Counted from the stretch's first letter, positions 8,477-18,865 are shown. The stretch: 64,000 nucleotides of DNA from Deltaproteobacteria bacterium (GCA_029553295.1 JAKPCK010000002.1:1-64000), one strand, 5' to 3'. A program made the numbers and translations. The notes: a model not told the origin generated them from the sequence alone.

Positions 8477-9385
8477 CTATTTTTTTCTCTTCAATTCCTT
8501 TGTTATGTCGGACATGAGGTTATTTAATCTCTCCCTGTAATGGGATACATCCTCGTCCATATCCTTTATATCTATAGATAATGCGTTTTTTGCAAAATTC
8601 AATGCCTTCATGAACCTATTTTTGAAAAAAAAGTGAAAGGCCGATGAATATAGATAGAAAAATTCTGCTTTTGTACTACCTTTGTTCATATACAGTATCT
8701 TTTTCAAGAGCTGCCTTGATATGTCATAGTATTCGCTTTCGAGGTAGCTTTTTGCAGCCTTCTGTATTAAGAGTTCCCTCCCGTCTTTATATAACTCGTT
8801 CAAAAGCCTTGCATACCCCTTCTTTCCATAGATAGTTATCGGGTCCTTTTGATTTTCTAATATAAAACGGGGCATGAGGTAGCTGTCTTTGTATAGCTTG
8901 ATGAGGTCTTTGAGCTGTGACACAAGCTCCCTTAGGAGTTTTTTTATCTCTTTTATACCTTCGTTTAGTCTCTTTTCTGCCTTTTTTGTAAGTAGATTTA
9001 TCTCCTGGAGTATCTTTTTCTCTGTGTCTGTAAATTCAGCCATCTCTCTGATATAATTAGGCCTGTAGTATTCAATCTGATAGAGGTTTTCTCTGAACTT
9101 CATGGCCTCGTGGAATATGTAGCCTACGGTCATGTCATAGAGTTTCTCCTTGTAGGTGGCCTCATCAGACCTCCTATACAGGGTATGACACATCTCCTTT
9201 AGCTTGTAAAGGCAACTCCTCCCCCTGTCATCAACAAAGTCCTCTATGTATGAAAAACACAGCTCACCCCTTCTGAAGAGTGTCTTGCACTCCATACACT
9301 TCTTATAGACGCAGATAGACTCCCTAATTAGGTCTATCTTGCTCTTCTCCTCGTTTATCCTCTTGGTCTCCACCTTTATCACCAT
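8477..9385 (-). CDS. Hypothetical helical protein with an N-terminal cysteine cluster
   Basis: 302 residues, no recognised family. The N-terminal part has CVYKKCMECKTLFRRGELC, suggesting a metal-binding knuckle. A long charged coiled-coil (about 115-170, rich in KKxEKRLNEGIKEIKK) follows. The C-terminal third looks like tandem TPR-type helices (AEFFYLYSSAFHFFFKN, then ALNFAKNAL). The first ATG lies 62 bases inside the end of ftsH, so translation of the two is probably coupled; no later in-frame ATG occurs before residue 31. Association with ftsH suggests envelope or proteolysis-related work, but this is only positional. Confidence 0.55.
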   Translation of the reverse strand: MVIKVETKRINEEKSKIDLIRESICVYKKCMECKTLFRRGELCFSYIEDFVDDRGRSCLYKLKEMCHTLYRRSDEATYKEKLYDMTVGYIFHEAMKFRENLYQIEYYRPNYIREMAEFTDTEKKILQEINLLTKKAEKRLNEGIKEIKKLLRELVSQLKDLIKLYKDSYLMPRFILENQKDPITIYGKKGYARLLNELYKDGRELLIQKAAKSYLESEYYDISRQLLKKILYMNKGSTKAEFFYLYSSAFHFFFKNRFMKALNFAKNALSIDIKDMDEDVSHYRERLNNLMSDITKELKRKK

Positions 9386-11255
9386 TGATTAACTGTCTCA
9401 ACTCCTCTCCGTCTATGGATTCCTTTTCCAGGAGTGTCTGGGCTACTTTTTCAAGGAGTTCCTTGTTGTCGCTCAATATCTTCTTCACCTTTTTGTATGA
9501 CTCGTCTATTATGGATTTTACCTCGTTATCTATCTCCCTTGCTGTCTCCTCACTGTAGTCCTTACCCCCAAAGGAAGGGGCGATGTCGAGAAATAGAGGT
9601 TTTCTGTCCTTTTCAAAGGTTACGTACCCCAGTTTTTCGCTCATCCCGTATTCCTTGACCATAGACTTGGCTATATCTGTGGCCCTGAACAGGTCATTGT
9701 GGGCGCCTGTGGATATCTCCCCGAATTTTATCTCCTCTGCCACCCTGCCTCCAAGGAGTACGCAGAGCCTGTCGAGGAGTTCCTTTTTTGTCATGAGATA
9801 GCGGTCTTCAGTGGGCAACTGCATGGTATAACCCAGTGCAGCTATACCCCTCGGGATTATGGAGATCTTGTGTACAGGGTCTGTTGTCTCGAGAAACTCG
9901 GCCATCAGTGCATGACCTGTCTCGTGATAGGCCACAATCTCCTTCTCTTTTCTGCTCATGACCCTCTTTTTCTTCTCAAGGCCTGCAACCACCCTGTCTA
10001 TTGCCTCCTCAAAATCCTCCATGGTTACAGACTGTTTATTCTTTCTCGCTGCGAGTAAGGCTGCCTCATTGACAAGGTTTGCCAGATCTGCGCCGACAAA
10101 CCCCGGAGTCCTGGCTGCCACAACCTTTAAATCCACATCCTTTGCCACCTTTACACCCTTTATATGGACCTGGAGTATCTCCTCCCTGCCCTTTATATCC
10201 GGCCTGTCTACGAGTATGTGCCTGTCAAACCTGCCTGGCCTGAGTAGTGCCGGGTCAAGTATCTCCGGCCTGTTGGTTGCGCCCATTATTATTACACCTG
10301 TCTTTGTATCAAAACCATCCATCTCTGAGAGGAGTTGATTTAGGGTCTGCTCTCTCTCGTCGTGGGATGATAGGGGATTCATGCCCCTTGCCTTTCCAAG
10401 GGCATCGAGTTCATCGATAAAAATAATGCACGGTGCCTTCTGCTGGGCCTGGCTAAAGAGGTCTCTCACCCTTGATGCACCTACACCCACGAACATCTCT
10501 ACAAAATCAGAGCCGCTCATGCTGAAAAATGGCACCTTTGCCTCGCCTGCCACTGCCTTTGCAAGGAGTGTCTTTCCTGTCCCAGGGGGGCCAACAAGGA
10601 GTATCCCCTTTGGTATCTTTCCACCTATGTTTAAGAATTTATTGGGATTTCTGAGGTATTCTATTATCTCTTTTAGCTCCTCCTTTGCCTCATCAACACC
10701 GGCCACATCATCAAAGGTAATGCTTATCTCATCCTCTCCGTAAATCTTCCCCCTGCTTTTCCCGAAATTCAATACACTGGATGGGGCACCACCCATCCTC
10801 CTCATAAGTAGATTCCATATGAGTATAATGATGGCAAAGGGCAGGACCCAGGATATAATTGCCTTTATAATCTTGTTTTCGTAGTAACCTGTGTATTTAA
10901 TCTTGTTCTCCTGGAGTTGTCTTACAAGGTCAGGGTCTTCAACCCTGCTGGTTAGAAACCTTGTCTTTTTCCCCCCTTCAAGGGCAAGGCTCCCCTGTAT
11001 AGTCTCTGTATCTATGACAAGGTCGCTTATCTTCCCTGTGGGTATCATCTCCTTAAATTCACTGTATGGGATGGTCTTGACCTCTGCCTTGAAGATATAG
11101 CTGTTGATAATGACTATGGCAATAAAGCCGAGGACAAAATAGAGGAATGTAAAACTCTTGGTCTTTTTATCTTTTAGCTTGTTTTTCTCTTTTAGCTCGA
11201 GGAAGACGCTCTTGGTCTTTTTTCTCTCATTTTTATTGGTCTTTTTTCTTGGCAT
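9324..11255 (-). CDS. ftsH: ATP-dependent zinc metalloprotease FtsH
   Basis: 643 residues. It is an inner-membrane AAA+ protease that extracts and degrades unneeded membrane and cytosolic proteins. In order: a strongly basic N-terminus (1-35), TM1 (about 36-54), a small periplasmic domain, TM2 (about 130-151), Walker A GPPGTGKT (222-229), Walker [11 protein letters not shown] (277-286), the second region of homology near 327-346, and the zinc site HETGH (444-448). The basic N-terminal extension before TM1 is longer than in E. coli, where the first TM is near the start. The end overlaps the next gene by 62 bases. Confidence 0.96.
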   Translation of the reverse strand: MPRKKTNKNERKKTKSVFLELKEKNKLKDKKTKSFTFLYFVLGFIAIVIINSYIFKAEVKTIPYSEFKEMIPTGKISDLVIDTETIQGSLALEGGKKTRFLTSRVEDPDLVRQLQENKIKYTGYYENKIIKAIISWVLPFAIIILIWNLLMRRMGGAPSSVLNFGKSRGKIYGEDEISITFDDVAGVDEAKEELKEIIEYLRNPNKFLNIGGKIPKGILLVGPPGTGKTLLAKAVAGEAKVPFFSMSGSDFVEMFVGVGASRVRDLFSQAQQKAPCIIFIDELDALGKARGMNPLSSHDEREQTLNQLLSEMDGFDTKTGVIIMGATNRPEILDPALLRPGRFDRHILVDRPDIKGREEILQVHIKGVKVAKDVDLKVVAARTPGFVGADLANLVNEAALLAARKNKQSVTMEDFEEAIDRVVAGLEKKKRVMSRKEKEIVAYHETGHALMAEFLETTDPVHKISIIPRGIAALGYTMQLPTEDRYLMTKKELLDRLCVLLGGRVAEEIKFGEISTGAHNDLFRATDIAKSMVKEYGMSEKLGYVTFEKDRKPLFLDIAPSFGGKDYSEETAREIDNEVKSIIDESYKKVKKILSDNKELLEKVAQTLLEKESIDGEELRQLINGDKGGDQEDKRGEEQDRPN

Positions 11256-11320
11256 CTTCTAATTCTATCAGAAACTATCTGTTTTTTAAATATGATTTTA
11301 ATGATTTGTGTCAAAGCCTT

Positions 11321-14296
11321 TTATTTCAGGCTGAAATCTACCCTGCTGTCCTTGACCTTGTCCTTTTTTTCAGGGGTAAGGGTCTTTGGCTCTATTATGA
11401 ATACCCTGTCCACAGTTACCTTTCCTGTTTTGAGGAGCATCTCTTTGACATATGCTGCCCTCTGATTGGCGAGTGTCCTCAGATCCTCGTCCTTTATCTC
11501 TATATGGGTGTATATCAGTTTCTCCATCTCCGGAGAAGGTAGGGCCTTGGTAAGCCCTATGGCTGTTTTTGGTTTGGCAAATTTTTCTGCATCATATGCC
11601 ATCTTGAGATACCTGTCATATTCCTTTGGTTCTATCTTGACATCGTCCACAGGGACTGCCTTCTGTCCCTGTTTAATCATATCGTTGAGTTTCTGCACCT
11701 TCAGCTTTTTCATGAATGCAGCCTTTTTCAGGCCTTCCCTGTCCTTATCCATATCTACATGGCCCTGTATATCGAGTTTTAGAGATGGCCTCTCATATAA
11801 GGCCTTGGCGAGGTTTTCAATCTTTTTTATATTCTGTTCATTGACCTTGTAGTCGCCGTAGTCGAACTCTAAAGAGCTTATCTCTTCTCCCCCGCCAAAT
11901 AGTGAACCAAGGAGTGCAAACGGTGCAGTTGCTGCCTTGGTGAGGAGATTTACAATAACCTGGAGGACTATCCTCCATACGCTGAACTTGGGGTCATCGA
12001 GGCTGCCGGAGACAGGTATATCGAGCTTTATCTGGCCATTTCTGTCCTTGAGGAGGGCTATGGCGAGTCTCACGGGTAATTTTGTGGCCACAGGGCTATC
12101 AACAGGTTCACCGAGGGTTAATTGGTCTATAAATATTACATTCTGGGAATCAAGCTGCCTTTTTGCAATAAGATACTTAAGGTCTATGGATAGCTTGCCC
12201 TTCTCCACCTTGTAACCTATGTATTTCCCTGAATATGGTGTCATGGGGCTTAAATCAAGGCTGTTGAATCTTGCAAACAGGTCTACAAGGAGGTTTTCTT
12301 TGGCAGGGTTTATCTTCCCTGCTATCTCAAGGGGGACAAACTGGTTGATCTTGCCCCTTAGGTTTACCTCTGCAAGCTGATTTTTACTGAGGGCTATACC
12401 TGATACCTTGCCACCTATCTCTGTGAGGCTTGCTGTGTAGGTTGGTTTTATAGCCTTGTCTGTAAACTCTATTGTCCCTCCCTGGAGTGTTATATTACCT
12501 ATCTTTATATCCTTTTCAGGCTCTTTTGGCTTTTTCTCAGGGGGTGCAGGGGATTTTTGCTCTGCCTGTGCCTGTTTTTCCTTTGCCTTTTCCTCTTCCA
12601 CCATTATCTTCTGGAGATTCAATGTGCCATCGGGGTTCACCGTGACCCTTGCAAAAAAGTCAGCAAGGGAGATGCCGTCGATATGGATGAAGAAGGGGTC
12701 AGAGCCAAAGTTTAGATTGTTTATGGCAAAGGCCTTCCAATTAAGAAGAGGTTCGGCATGTGCCTTATCTATGGTGGCAAGATTAGCTACCAGTATCTTG
12801 CCGCTATACTTTACTGACATGCCCTTTTTCTCCGGTATGGCAAGATTGAACTTTCCAGAGGTGGAGAACGCACCATCTGTGATGTTGATATTAACCTTAT
12901 CTGTAAAATAGGGCTGAAGGGTGTTTATATGGATATTTTTTATGTCTACGGAAAGATCAGCAAATAAAGGGTTTATACCAAATGGGCCTTTTACGGTTAT
13001 GCCTCCGTTTTTATCAAAGAGAAAGGACAGGGAGAGTCTGGATAGATTATTTTTCTCAAGGGAGATATTCTCTGCCCTAAGACCCAGATTATTTATAATT
13101 ATATTAACAGGTTGTGATGTGGTGAGGTCATTGAAGGATAACTTCCCCTTTTCAACCATGACCTCATTCAGGCTTAATGCAAACTTTCTTTCCGCCTCTT
13201 TCTTCACCTCTTTTCTTTCTTCTTTTCTTTCTTCACCCTTCTTTTTCGCTGCTGCCTTTTTTTCTTCAATCAATTTCTGGAGATTCAGCACCCCTTCTCT
13301 ATCTCTCTCTAAAGATACCTCCGGTGAGCTGATCAATACCCTTGAGACCTCCAGGGTCTTTTGGATAGGCTCAAGGGATTTTATATCTATCTCTGTAGAA
13401 GGCAACCTGAATATGAGTCTTTTATGCAGGTCATCCCCAGCAAGTTTTCTTATTTTTATGGACCCGCTGATGACAATGGAGGGTGGTTTGTCTTTATAGT
13501 CAACGAAAGATACCTTGGAGGCAATATCCAGACTCCCGGAAAGGAGTTTAAAGTTCATCTTTGCAGGGATATAGGCCAGATACTTGGGTATGTCTAAATC
13601 CTGGATATCAATATTAATATACGCCTCACGGGGTTCAGCAAAGGGTTTTACATCACCCTGAATAACATACATATCATCGTTGATAGTGGCAGAGAAATAG
13701 GGCTGAATAAATGTCTTGGTGTAATGGGCGAGATTGGAGATAAATGGTATCTTTATGTTCATATCCCTTATGGTGTGCCTCGTATCAGCAGGGCCATCAA
13801 AGAAATCTATGCTGCCGTCCATAAGGGATATATTGTTCAATGAAAAATAGAAAGGCTTTTTCTCTGTCTTTTCAGGCTTCTTTTCTCCATCTGTCTTTTT
13901 GTCCCCCAATGCCATAAGGTCAGAGAAATTATATGTCCCATCCTTGTTTCGTATAATGTTTATATAGGGCTTTTTTAACCTTACCTCCTCCAGTATCAGT
14001 GCCCTTTTAAATATGGATGAGGCCCCAGCATCTACAAATAGTTCATCCAGGGAGAACATGGTATCGGTTTTTCCCATTTCTTTTATGTTGATGCCCGATA
14101 TCTTTATGGTAAGGGCAAAGGGGTTGACCTGAATTTTTGCTATGGATACATCTCTTTTTAGGGTCTTAAATATGTTTTTTATGAGAAGGTTTTTAAGTAT
14201 CGGTGGTGCAGCGAAAAAGCCGAACAATGTAAAGGCCAATACGAGGCAGCATAATATTAAGAAGATTTTTATAAAGAGCCTCTTTTTCTTAACCAT
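11321..14296 (-). CDS. Large DUF748/AsmA-like membrane-anchored protein
   Basis: About 991 residues. A single N-terminal membrane anchor (KIFLILCCLVLAFTLFGFF) is followed by a long periplasmic beta-rich region with repeated units of the type 'KKPYINIIRNKDGTYNF' and 'NPDGTLNLQKI'. These are typical of DUF748 and AsmA-like proteins. Two low-complexity Lys/Glu/Ala linkers (about 350 and 590) separate blocks. The C-terminal third (ISSLEFDYGDYKVNEQN onward) carries an OmpA-like segment seen in DUF748 proteins. The family is thought to bridge the periplasm and move lipid between membranes. The ATG at 14296 is preferred to one 51 bases upstream because GGGTGGGT lies just before it and the anchor follows directly. 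Confidence 0.75.
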   Translation of the reverse strand: MVKKKRLFIKIFLILCCLVLAFTLFGFFAAPPILKNLLIKNIFKTLKRDVSIAKIQVNPFALTIKISGINIKEMGKTDTMFSLDELFVDAGASSIFKRALILEEVRLKKPYINIIRNKDGTYNFSDLMALGDKKTDGEKKPEKTEKKPFYFSLNNISLMDGSIDFFDGPADTRHTIRDMNIKIPFISNLAHYTKTFIQPYFSATINDDMYVIQGDVKPFAEPREAYINIDIQDLDIPKYLAYIPAKMNFKLLSGSLDIASKVSFVDYKDKPPSIVISGSIKIRKLAGDDLHKRLIFRLPSTEIDIKSLEPIQKTLEVSRVLISSPEVSLERDREGVLNLQKLIEEKKAAAKKKGEERKEERKEVKKEAERKFALSLNEVMVEKGKLSFNDLTTSQPVNIIINNLGLRAENISLEKNNLSRLSLSFLFDKNGGITVKGPFGINPLFADLSVDIKNIHINTLQPYFTDKVNINITDGAFSTSGKFNLAIPEKKGMSVKYSGKILVANLATIDKAHAEPLLNWKAFAINNLNFGSDPFFIHIDGISLADFFARVTVNPDGTLNLQKIMVEEEKAKEKQAQAEQKSPAPPEKKPKEPEKDIKIGNITLQGGTIEFTDKAIKPTYTASLTEIGGKVSGIALSKNQLAEVNLRGKINQFVPLEIAGKINPAKENLLVDLFARFNSLDLSPMTPYSGKYIGYKVEKGKLSIDLKYLIAKRQLDSQNVIFIDQLTLGEPVDSPVATKLPVRLAIALLKDRNGQIKLDIPVSGSLDDPKFSVWRIVLQVIVNLLTKAATAPFALLGSLFGGGEEISSLEFDYGDYKVNEQNIKKIENLAKALYERPSLKLDIQGHVDMDKDREGLKKAAFMKKLKVQKLNDMIKQGQKAVPVDDVKIEPKEYDRYLKMAYDAEKFAKPKTAIGLTKALPSPEMEKLIYTHIEIKDEDLRTLANQRAAYVKEMLLKTGKVTVDRVFIIEPKTLTPEKKDKVKDSRVDFSLK

Positions 14297-14592
14297 AATA
14301 CCCACCCACTGGGTTATTTGAAACCCTATCTTAAAACCATTATGCAATATGGATTTTATTATGTCAAGATGAGACCTTGAAAAAAAGTCTCAGGTTATCA
14401 AAAATTGGTTGGGCTTATCGTTAAGATGAAACTCCACCCCCACCACCTTCATTTGTCTTTCCGCTTTTCCATCCTGTTCTTCCTTCAAATCTGCTAAGAT
14501 GTTATGCTAAATATTTTTTAGCAAGTTTAAGGGGGATAAAAACAAAAGATTGACATGGGCATAGTGTTTGTATTATAAAAAATAAAATAAGG

Positions 14593-14667
<75 letters not shown>

Positions 14668-14773
14668 TAAAAAGATCAGTGAAAAGTAATCAGTGAAAAG
14701 TAAAAAAATGGGGCTTAAAGACCTTTTTTCGCAATAATACTGTTCACTAAATATTTTATTATGGATTTCTGAT

Positions 14774-14848
14774 GGCGGCATAGCCAAGTGGTAAGGCAGC
14801 GGTCTGCAAAACCGTTATTCTCCGGTTCAAATCCGGATGCCGCCTCCA
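14774..14848 (+). tRNA. tRNA-Cys (anticodon GCA)
   Basis: 75 bases including an encoded CCA. Acceptor GGCGGCA pairs with TGCCGCC, the anticodon loop is GTCTGCAAAAC with GCA, and the T arm is CCGGTTCAAATCCGG. The next gene, on the opposite strand, ends one base after it. Confidence 0.95.
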
Positions 14849-14849
14849 T

Positions 14850-15317
14850 TTATTCTATAACAAAATCCCAGGCAGTATCGTTAATCCATAGGGAGAAATA
14901 GCCCCTGCTGAAAAGGCCCTTTGGTCTTACAGTGTAGAGGTTCTCAGTCTTTTGTTTCTTGACAATTATTTCAATATCTTTGCCAAAGACAAACCGAGGT
15001 TTTCCCAGCGCTGATGCCTGATAAAACAACATAGGGTTAAAGGTCAGGACGTCCATATCGTATTGTCCGTAGATTATAAAATACTGTATATCCTTAAGGG
15101 CAAAGGTCTGTGGATTATTGGATTCCACAAAGATTAGACCGCCTTCATCAAAGACAATATTAGGAATCAACCTCACAAGACTGCTTTTAGTTTTAATATA
15201 TACACCGTATTCCTTTGGTCTCTGCACCTTCTCATCCTTAGCATAGACCTCGTATCCTGTTATGGAGATGAACGAGACAAGTAATAAAAAAGCCAAAAAA
15301 ATTTTTATCCTAACCAT
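14850..15317 (-). CDS. Hypothetical exported protein
   Basis: 155 residues. It has an N-terminal signal peptide (MVRIKIFLAFLLLVSFISI, cleavage likely after EVYA), then a soluble domain rich in beta strands (YGVYIKTKSSLVRLIPN; IFVESNNPQTFALKDI). No cysteines and no recognised family. It is predicted to be periplasmic. It lies just downstream of the YjbQ and scaffold genes on the same strand with a 22-base gap, so it may be the last gene of that run. The stop codon nearly touches the end of the converging tRNA-Cys gene. Confidence 0.55.
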   Translation of the reverse strand: MVRIKIFLAFLLLVSFISITGYEVYAKDEKVQRPKEYGVYIKTKSSLVRLIPNIVFDEGGLIFVESNNPQTFALKDIQYFIIYGQYDMDVLTFNPMLFYQASALGKPRFVFGKDIEIIVKKQKTENLYTVRPKGLFSRGYFSLWINDTAWDFVIE

Positions 15318-15339
15318 ATGCCTCTCCCATAAATACTTT

Positions 15340-15729
15340 TTATTGGATAAGGGTTAAAAAAACCTTCCTTTCCCTTGGACCGTCAAATTCCATGAGAAAT
15401 ATACCCTGCCATTGTCCCAGCATGGGTTTGCCTTCAGAGAAGGGTATCATGAGGGAACACCCTGTAAGGGTGGATTTTATATGGGCATCAGAGTTGCCCT
15501 CCATATGTCTGTATGGATGGTTTCTGGGTGCCAGTCGTTCGAGCCCTTCTATTATATCCCTCATTACATTAGGGTCTGCATCCTCATTGATAACAAGCCC
15601 GCAGGTAGTGTGGGGTGTATATACATTTAGGATCCTCCCGTCTTTCCCTCTTACAGCCTTCAAGACCTCATCCGTTATATCCTTTGCCTCTACCTTACTT
15701 GTTGTTTTCACCTTTATGATATTAAACAT
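15340..15729 (-). CDS. YjbQ/UPF0047 family protein
   Basis: 129 residues from the ATG at 15729, which follows the upstream stop codon after a single base. Family hallmarks are HTTCGLVINEDADPNV near the middle and the conserved HPYRHMEGNSDAHIKSTL and GTWQ-like (LGQWQGIFLMEF) regions. The family has been named 'secondary thiamine-phosphate synthase' from weak complementation; the conserved His and Asp suggest metal binding. Its true role is unsettled. It is translated right after the IscU/NifU-type scaffold gene. Confidence 0.85.
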   Translation of the reverse strand: MFNIIKVKTTSKVEAKDITDEVLKAVRGKDGRILNVYTPHTTCGLVINEDADPNVMRDIIEGLERLAPRNHPYRHMEGNSDAHIKSTLTGCSLMIPFSEGKPMLGQWQGIFLMEFDGPRERKVFLTLIQ

Positions 15730-15730
15730 A

Positions 15731-16123
15731 TTAGCTGCCTTTCTGTTTATTTCTCTTTCTGTATTCCTCAATAGCTGCCCTCAATGCATCTTCGGCAAGG
15801 ACTGAGCAGTGCTGCTTTGCCGGTGGAAGCCCGCCTAATGCCTCTGAGACCTGCTGGTTTGTTATCTTAAGGGCCTCTTCTATGGTCTTGCCTTTCACCA
15901 GTTCAGTGGTCATGCTACTGGATGCTATTGCTGCACCACAGCCAAAGGTCTTGAATTTTACATCAACTATCCTGTTATCCTCTATCTTCAGATATATCTT
16001 CATGGTGTCGCCGCAGACATTGTTCCCCACCTCAGCCACTGCATCCGGGTTTTCTATCTCTCCCATGTTTCTTGGATTCATAAAATGGTCCATAACCGTC
16101 TCATTATAAGGACCCCTTGTCAT
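15731..16123 (-). CDS. Iron-sulfur cluster scaffold, IscU/NifU N-terminal type
   Basis: 130 residues. It assembles Fe-S clusters on three cysteines and passes them to apo-proteins. The three ligands are visible in NNVCGD, TFGCGAAIA and AKQHCSVLAEDA, with the conserved Asp after the first Cys (CGD). The start at 16123 was chosen because GGAGGT lies 5 bases upstream; another ATG 12 bases earlier lacks a site. No iscS, sufBC or nifS gene is adjacent, so the sulfur donor is encoded elsewhere. The many Fe-S proteins in this window (hydrogenases, NrdG, radical SAM) would be among its clients. Confidence 0.88.
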   Translation of the reverse strand: MTRGPYNETVMDHFMNPRNMGEIENPDAVAEVGNNVCGDTMKIYLKIEDNRIVDVKFKTFGCGAAIASSSMTTELVKGKTIEEALKITNQQVSEALGGLPPAKQHCSVLAEDALRAAIEEYRKRNKQKGS

Positions 16124-16175
16124 TATAACCTCCATGATTCATAGATTTTTAATCCCATAACCATATAAAATGTAT

Positions 16176-16649
16176 TTATGCAACAGAATCTATCTTTATA
16201 ACCTCATATGTCCTCTGGCCGCCAGGGGCTGAAAACACCACCTCATCACCCACTGATTTACCCATCAATGCCCTGCCAAGGGGAGATGTAATGGATATCT
16301 TTGCCTGCTCTATATCTGATTCATAAGGGCCAACCACTGTATAGACAACCTCTTCGTCTGTATCGAGGTTTAAAAGCGTTACAACGCAGCCAAACTCTAT
16401 GGTTGTGAAGCCAGACCTCTTTACATCGATAATCTCGGAGTTTTTTATCATCTCCTCTATCTCGGCAATCTTTTTTTGTAGAAACTGGTATTCCTCCTTT
16501 GCAGCATCATACTCTGCATTCTCAGATAGGTCACCATGGCCCCTTGCCTCTTCTATGGCCTTGATAATCTTGGGCCTTTTGATATTCAACAGATATTCCC
16601 TCTCTCTTTTCAGGCTTTCATAACCATCTCTTGTAATAGGTACCTTCAT
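16176..16649 (-). CDS. greA: Transcription elongation factor GreA
   Basis: 157 residues from ATG 16649. It rescues backtracked RNA polymerase by stimulating cleavage of the nascent RNA 3' end. The N-terminal coiled-coil carries the conserved tip HGDLSENAEYDAAKEEY, whose acidic residues reach the polymerase active site. The C-terminal FKBP-like domain ends with the typical SPLGRALMGKSVGDEV. A TTG codon 12 bases upstream could extend the frame, but the ATG has GGGGT 7 bases before it. Confidence 0.93.
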   Translation of the reverse strand: MKVPITRDGYESLKREREYLLNIKRPKIIKAIEEARGHGDLSENAEYDAAKEEYQFLQKKIAEIEEMIKNSEIIDVKRSGFTTIEFGCVVTLLNLDTDEEVVYTVVGPYESDIEQAKISITSPLGRALMGKSVGDEVVFSAPGGQRTYEVIKIDSVA

Positions 16650-16731
16650 CTTATACCCCAAAAATTTTATTGTGGTAAATTACAATGTCTGTCTTCTACA
16701 GGACATAGAATTATAATCCCATTAGATACAA

Positions 16732-17556
16732 CTAATCAAGGTTTACCCATTCCCCTATGCTGTTGAGGGGCATAATGGCCCTCATTATCTTTTTTCTCGA
16801 GCTCAGGAAACGGGCCTTCATACCTCTTAGCCAATCCCTGTGTAAAAACATATGCTCCGGGGGACCTATAACACCGCCTTCTTTTATTTTTATCCGCCTA
16901 CCATTTTCATCGATCCTGAATCTCCCATGACACAGTGTGCAGATTAAATAATCCTTTTTCATACGGACGATCTCGGAGCTACAGAATGGGCATCCGTATG
17001 TATTGATGGCTTTCTTTTCAGAAAATATAATATCTGCAAGCTGTTTTGCCTTTTTTCTGTAAACTTCACTAAAAAATACCTCCCCGGGCAAAGCAGCCTT
17101 TATGTTGACACTGGCCTTTATATCCAGCCCAAGGAATGTAGCTAAAACCATAAGGGCCTGGGGAGATACCCCAATCCTGTCTCTAATACCGTAGATATTT
17201 ATGAGTATACATGGTTTGCCGTATGTTTTCTCGAGGTATCTATAAAAGAGGAAGCCCCTGTCGAGGATACGTTTGAAGATGCTGTGGGCACCAAAATAAT
17301 ATACAGGTGTAGCAATAATTATGCCATCGGCCCTGACAATATGCTCTATCAGCCTCTCCAGGTGGTCTTTGTGTGGGCATGGGCTGTCCATTATGCAGCT
17401 ATAGCATGCATTGCAGGGCATGATATTTAATCCAGGGAGCCTTATCAGCTCCAGCCTGTGTTCAAACTCCATATATGTGGTTATCTCTTTTATGTAGACC
17501 TCACAGTTGCCGTATCTCCTTGGCGAGCCTACCAGGCCCAGTATGAGCTTTGACAT
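16732..17556 (-). CDS. NAD(P)H-dependent FMN reductase-like flavoprotein with C-terminal zinc ribbon
   Basis: 274 residues. The flavodoxin-like domain has the FMN phosphate loop GSPRRYGNCEVYIKE near residue 10, a cysteine pair in PCNACYSC near 47, and ATPVYYFGAHSIFKR near 83, all typical of the iron-sulfur flavoprotein/NADPH-FMN reductase group. An added C-terminal zinc ribbon (YGCPFCSSEI, LICTLCHGRF) is present. This combination is common in strict anaerobes, often for handling O2 or quinones, but the substrate is unknown. It faces the MFS gene divergently across 91 bases. Confidence 0.75.
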   Translation of the reverse strand: MSKLILGLVGSPRRYGNCEVYIKEITTYMEFEHRLELIRLPGLNIMPCNACYSCIMDSPCPHKDHLERLIEHIVRADGIIIATPVYYFGAHSIFKRILDRGFLFYRYLEKTYGKPCILINIYGIRDRIGVSPQALMVLATFLGLDIKASVNIKAALPGEVFFSEVYRKKAKQLADIIFSEKKAINTYGCPFCSSEIVRMKKDYLICTLCHGRFRIDENGRRIKIKEGGVIGPPEHMFLHRDWLRGMKARFLSSRKKIMRAIMPLNSIGEWVNLD

Positions 17557-17647
17557 GGGCTTATTATAACAGATTTAATGATTTGAAACAGCTTAAAAAG
17601 ATTCCATTGCAATAAAAGGCAAAATTAGGTTAAAAAAGCCATAACAC

Positions 17648-18865
17648 ATGGATAAGAAGATATTTTCATGGTGTCTATTTGATTTTGCCAACTCAAGCTA
17701 CTCTGCTGTTATTGCTGCCACAATCTTCCCTGTCTACTATGCAAACTATGTTGTCGGTAATCTCAAAGGAGAGGGAGACCTGTGGTGGGGTAGGGCAATA
17801 GCTGTGAGCATGGCCCTGGTAGCCCTGACCTCCCCTTTTCTCGGGGGTATGGCAGACTATGGGGGGATGAGAAAGAGGATGATGTTTTTGTTTACCTTGG
17901 TCTCTGTAGCCTCTATAGCATCCTTTGCCCTCCTTGAAAAAGGTATGGTCATACCAGGTTTTATCATGATTATCCTGGCTAATACAGGCATGGAGGGAGG
18001 GCTTGTATTCTATAATGCCTTTTTGCCTGAGATAGCTGAGAAAGACCGTCAGGGCAGGGTATCTGCATGGGGCTTTGGGATTGGCTATGGTGGTTCTATC
18101 CTGTCCCTTATCCTTGCCATTATTTTATTAAAAAATGCCTCTATAGAGTTTGTATGGATAATGGTGGCCCTATTTTTCGGGGTCTTTTCTGTCCCTGCCT
18201 TTTTGTATCTCCCTGAAGAAAGGATAAGGCAAAAATCTCTGACAGATGCGGCAAGGTCAGGTTTTATAGCCACCTTCAGACATCTTAGCTCCATTTGTAG
18301 CGAAAGAAACATGAGGAGATTTCTCATAGCTTATCTAATCTATGAAGACGGTGTAAACACAGTGATAGTCTTCTCGAGTATCTTTGCCGCTACAACCCTG
18401 GGGTTTAAACCGGATGAGCTTATATATATGTATCTTATAGTCCAGGCAACGGCACTGGTTGGTGCATTCATAATGGCCTCAAGGATTGATTTATGGGGCC
18501 CGAAAAAGGTGGTTATCATTACCCTCTGCCTATGGATTGCAGTAACCATAACAGCCTATTTCATAAATTCAAAGCCTCTTTTTATAGTGCTGGCATCCTT
18601 TGCAGGTCTTGGTCTTGGCACACTCCAGGCAGCCACCAGGGCACTATATGCCGGTTTTATACCAAAAAGGGAGGAGGCCAGGTATTTTGGTGTATTTAAC
18701 CTCGTGGGGAAGTCATCGGCCATCTTAGGCCCCCTTATGTTTGGATGGCTCTCCTTTTTGTTCAAAAGCCAGAGGCCTGCTATAATATCTGTTGCCCTGT
18801 TTTTTATCACAGGCCTTGCCATTGTCTCTACAGTTAAGGACACCAGGGTTAAGCAAAATCCTTGA
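17648..18865 (+). CDS. MFS transporter, UMF1 (Atg22-like) family
   Basis: 405 residues, 11-12 hydrophobic segments. The N-terminus WCLFDFANSSYSAVI is the signature of the UMF1 family, and GGMADYGGMRKRMM is the loop 2-3 motif of major-facilitator proteins. Members are related to the yeast vacuolar amino-acid effluxer Atg22, and bacterial substrates are unknown. It is the first gene of a three-gene plus-strand run with the coiled-coil protein and the BtuF-like protein, but the 64-base gap to the next gene leaves co-transcription open. Confidence 0.82.
   Translation: MDKKIFSWCLFDFANSSYSAVIAATIFPVYYANYVVGNLKGEGDLWWGRAIAVSMALVALTSPFLGGMADYGGMRKRMMFLFTLVSVASIASFALLEKGMVIPGFIMIILANTGMEGGLVFYNAFLPEIAEKDRQGRVSAWGFGIGYGGSILSLILAIILLKNASIEFVWIMVALFFGVFSVPAFLYLPEERIRQKSLTDAARSGFIATFRHLSSICSERNMRRFLIAYLIYEDGVNTVIVFSSIFAATTLGFKPDELIYMYLIVQATALVGAFIMASRIDLWGPKKVVIITLCLWIAVTITAYFINSKPLFIVLASFAGLGLGTLQAATRALYAGFIPKREEARYFGVFNLVGKSSAILGPLMFGWLSFLFKSQRPAIISVALFFITGLAIVSTVKDTRVKQNP

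Noticed and set aside
12921-13499. 192-codon plus-strand frame
   Set aside because: Antisense to the DUF748 gene, rich in Ser/Phe, no family features.
14362-14390. GAGACC...GTCTC hairpin upstream of the DUF748 gene considered as a terminator
   Set aside because: The stem is only five pairs, there is no suitable gene ending before it, and it lies at the 5' side of the minus-strand gene.
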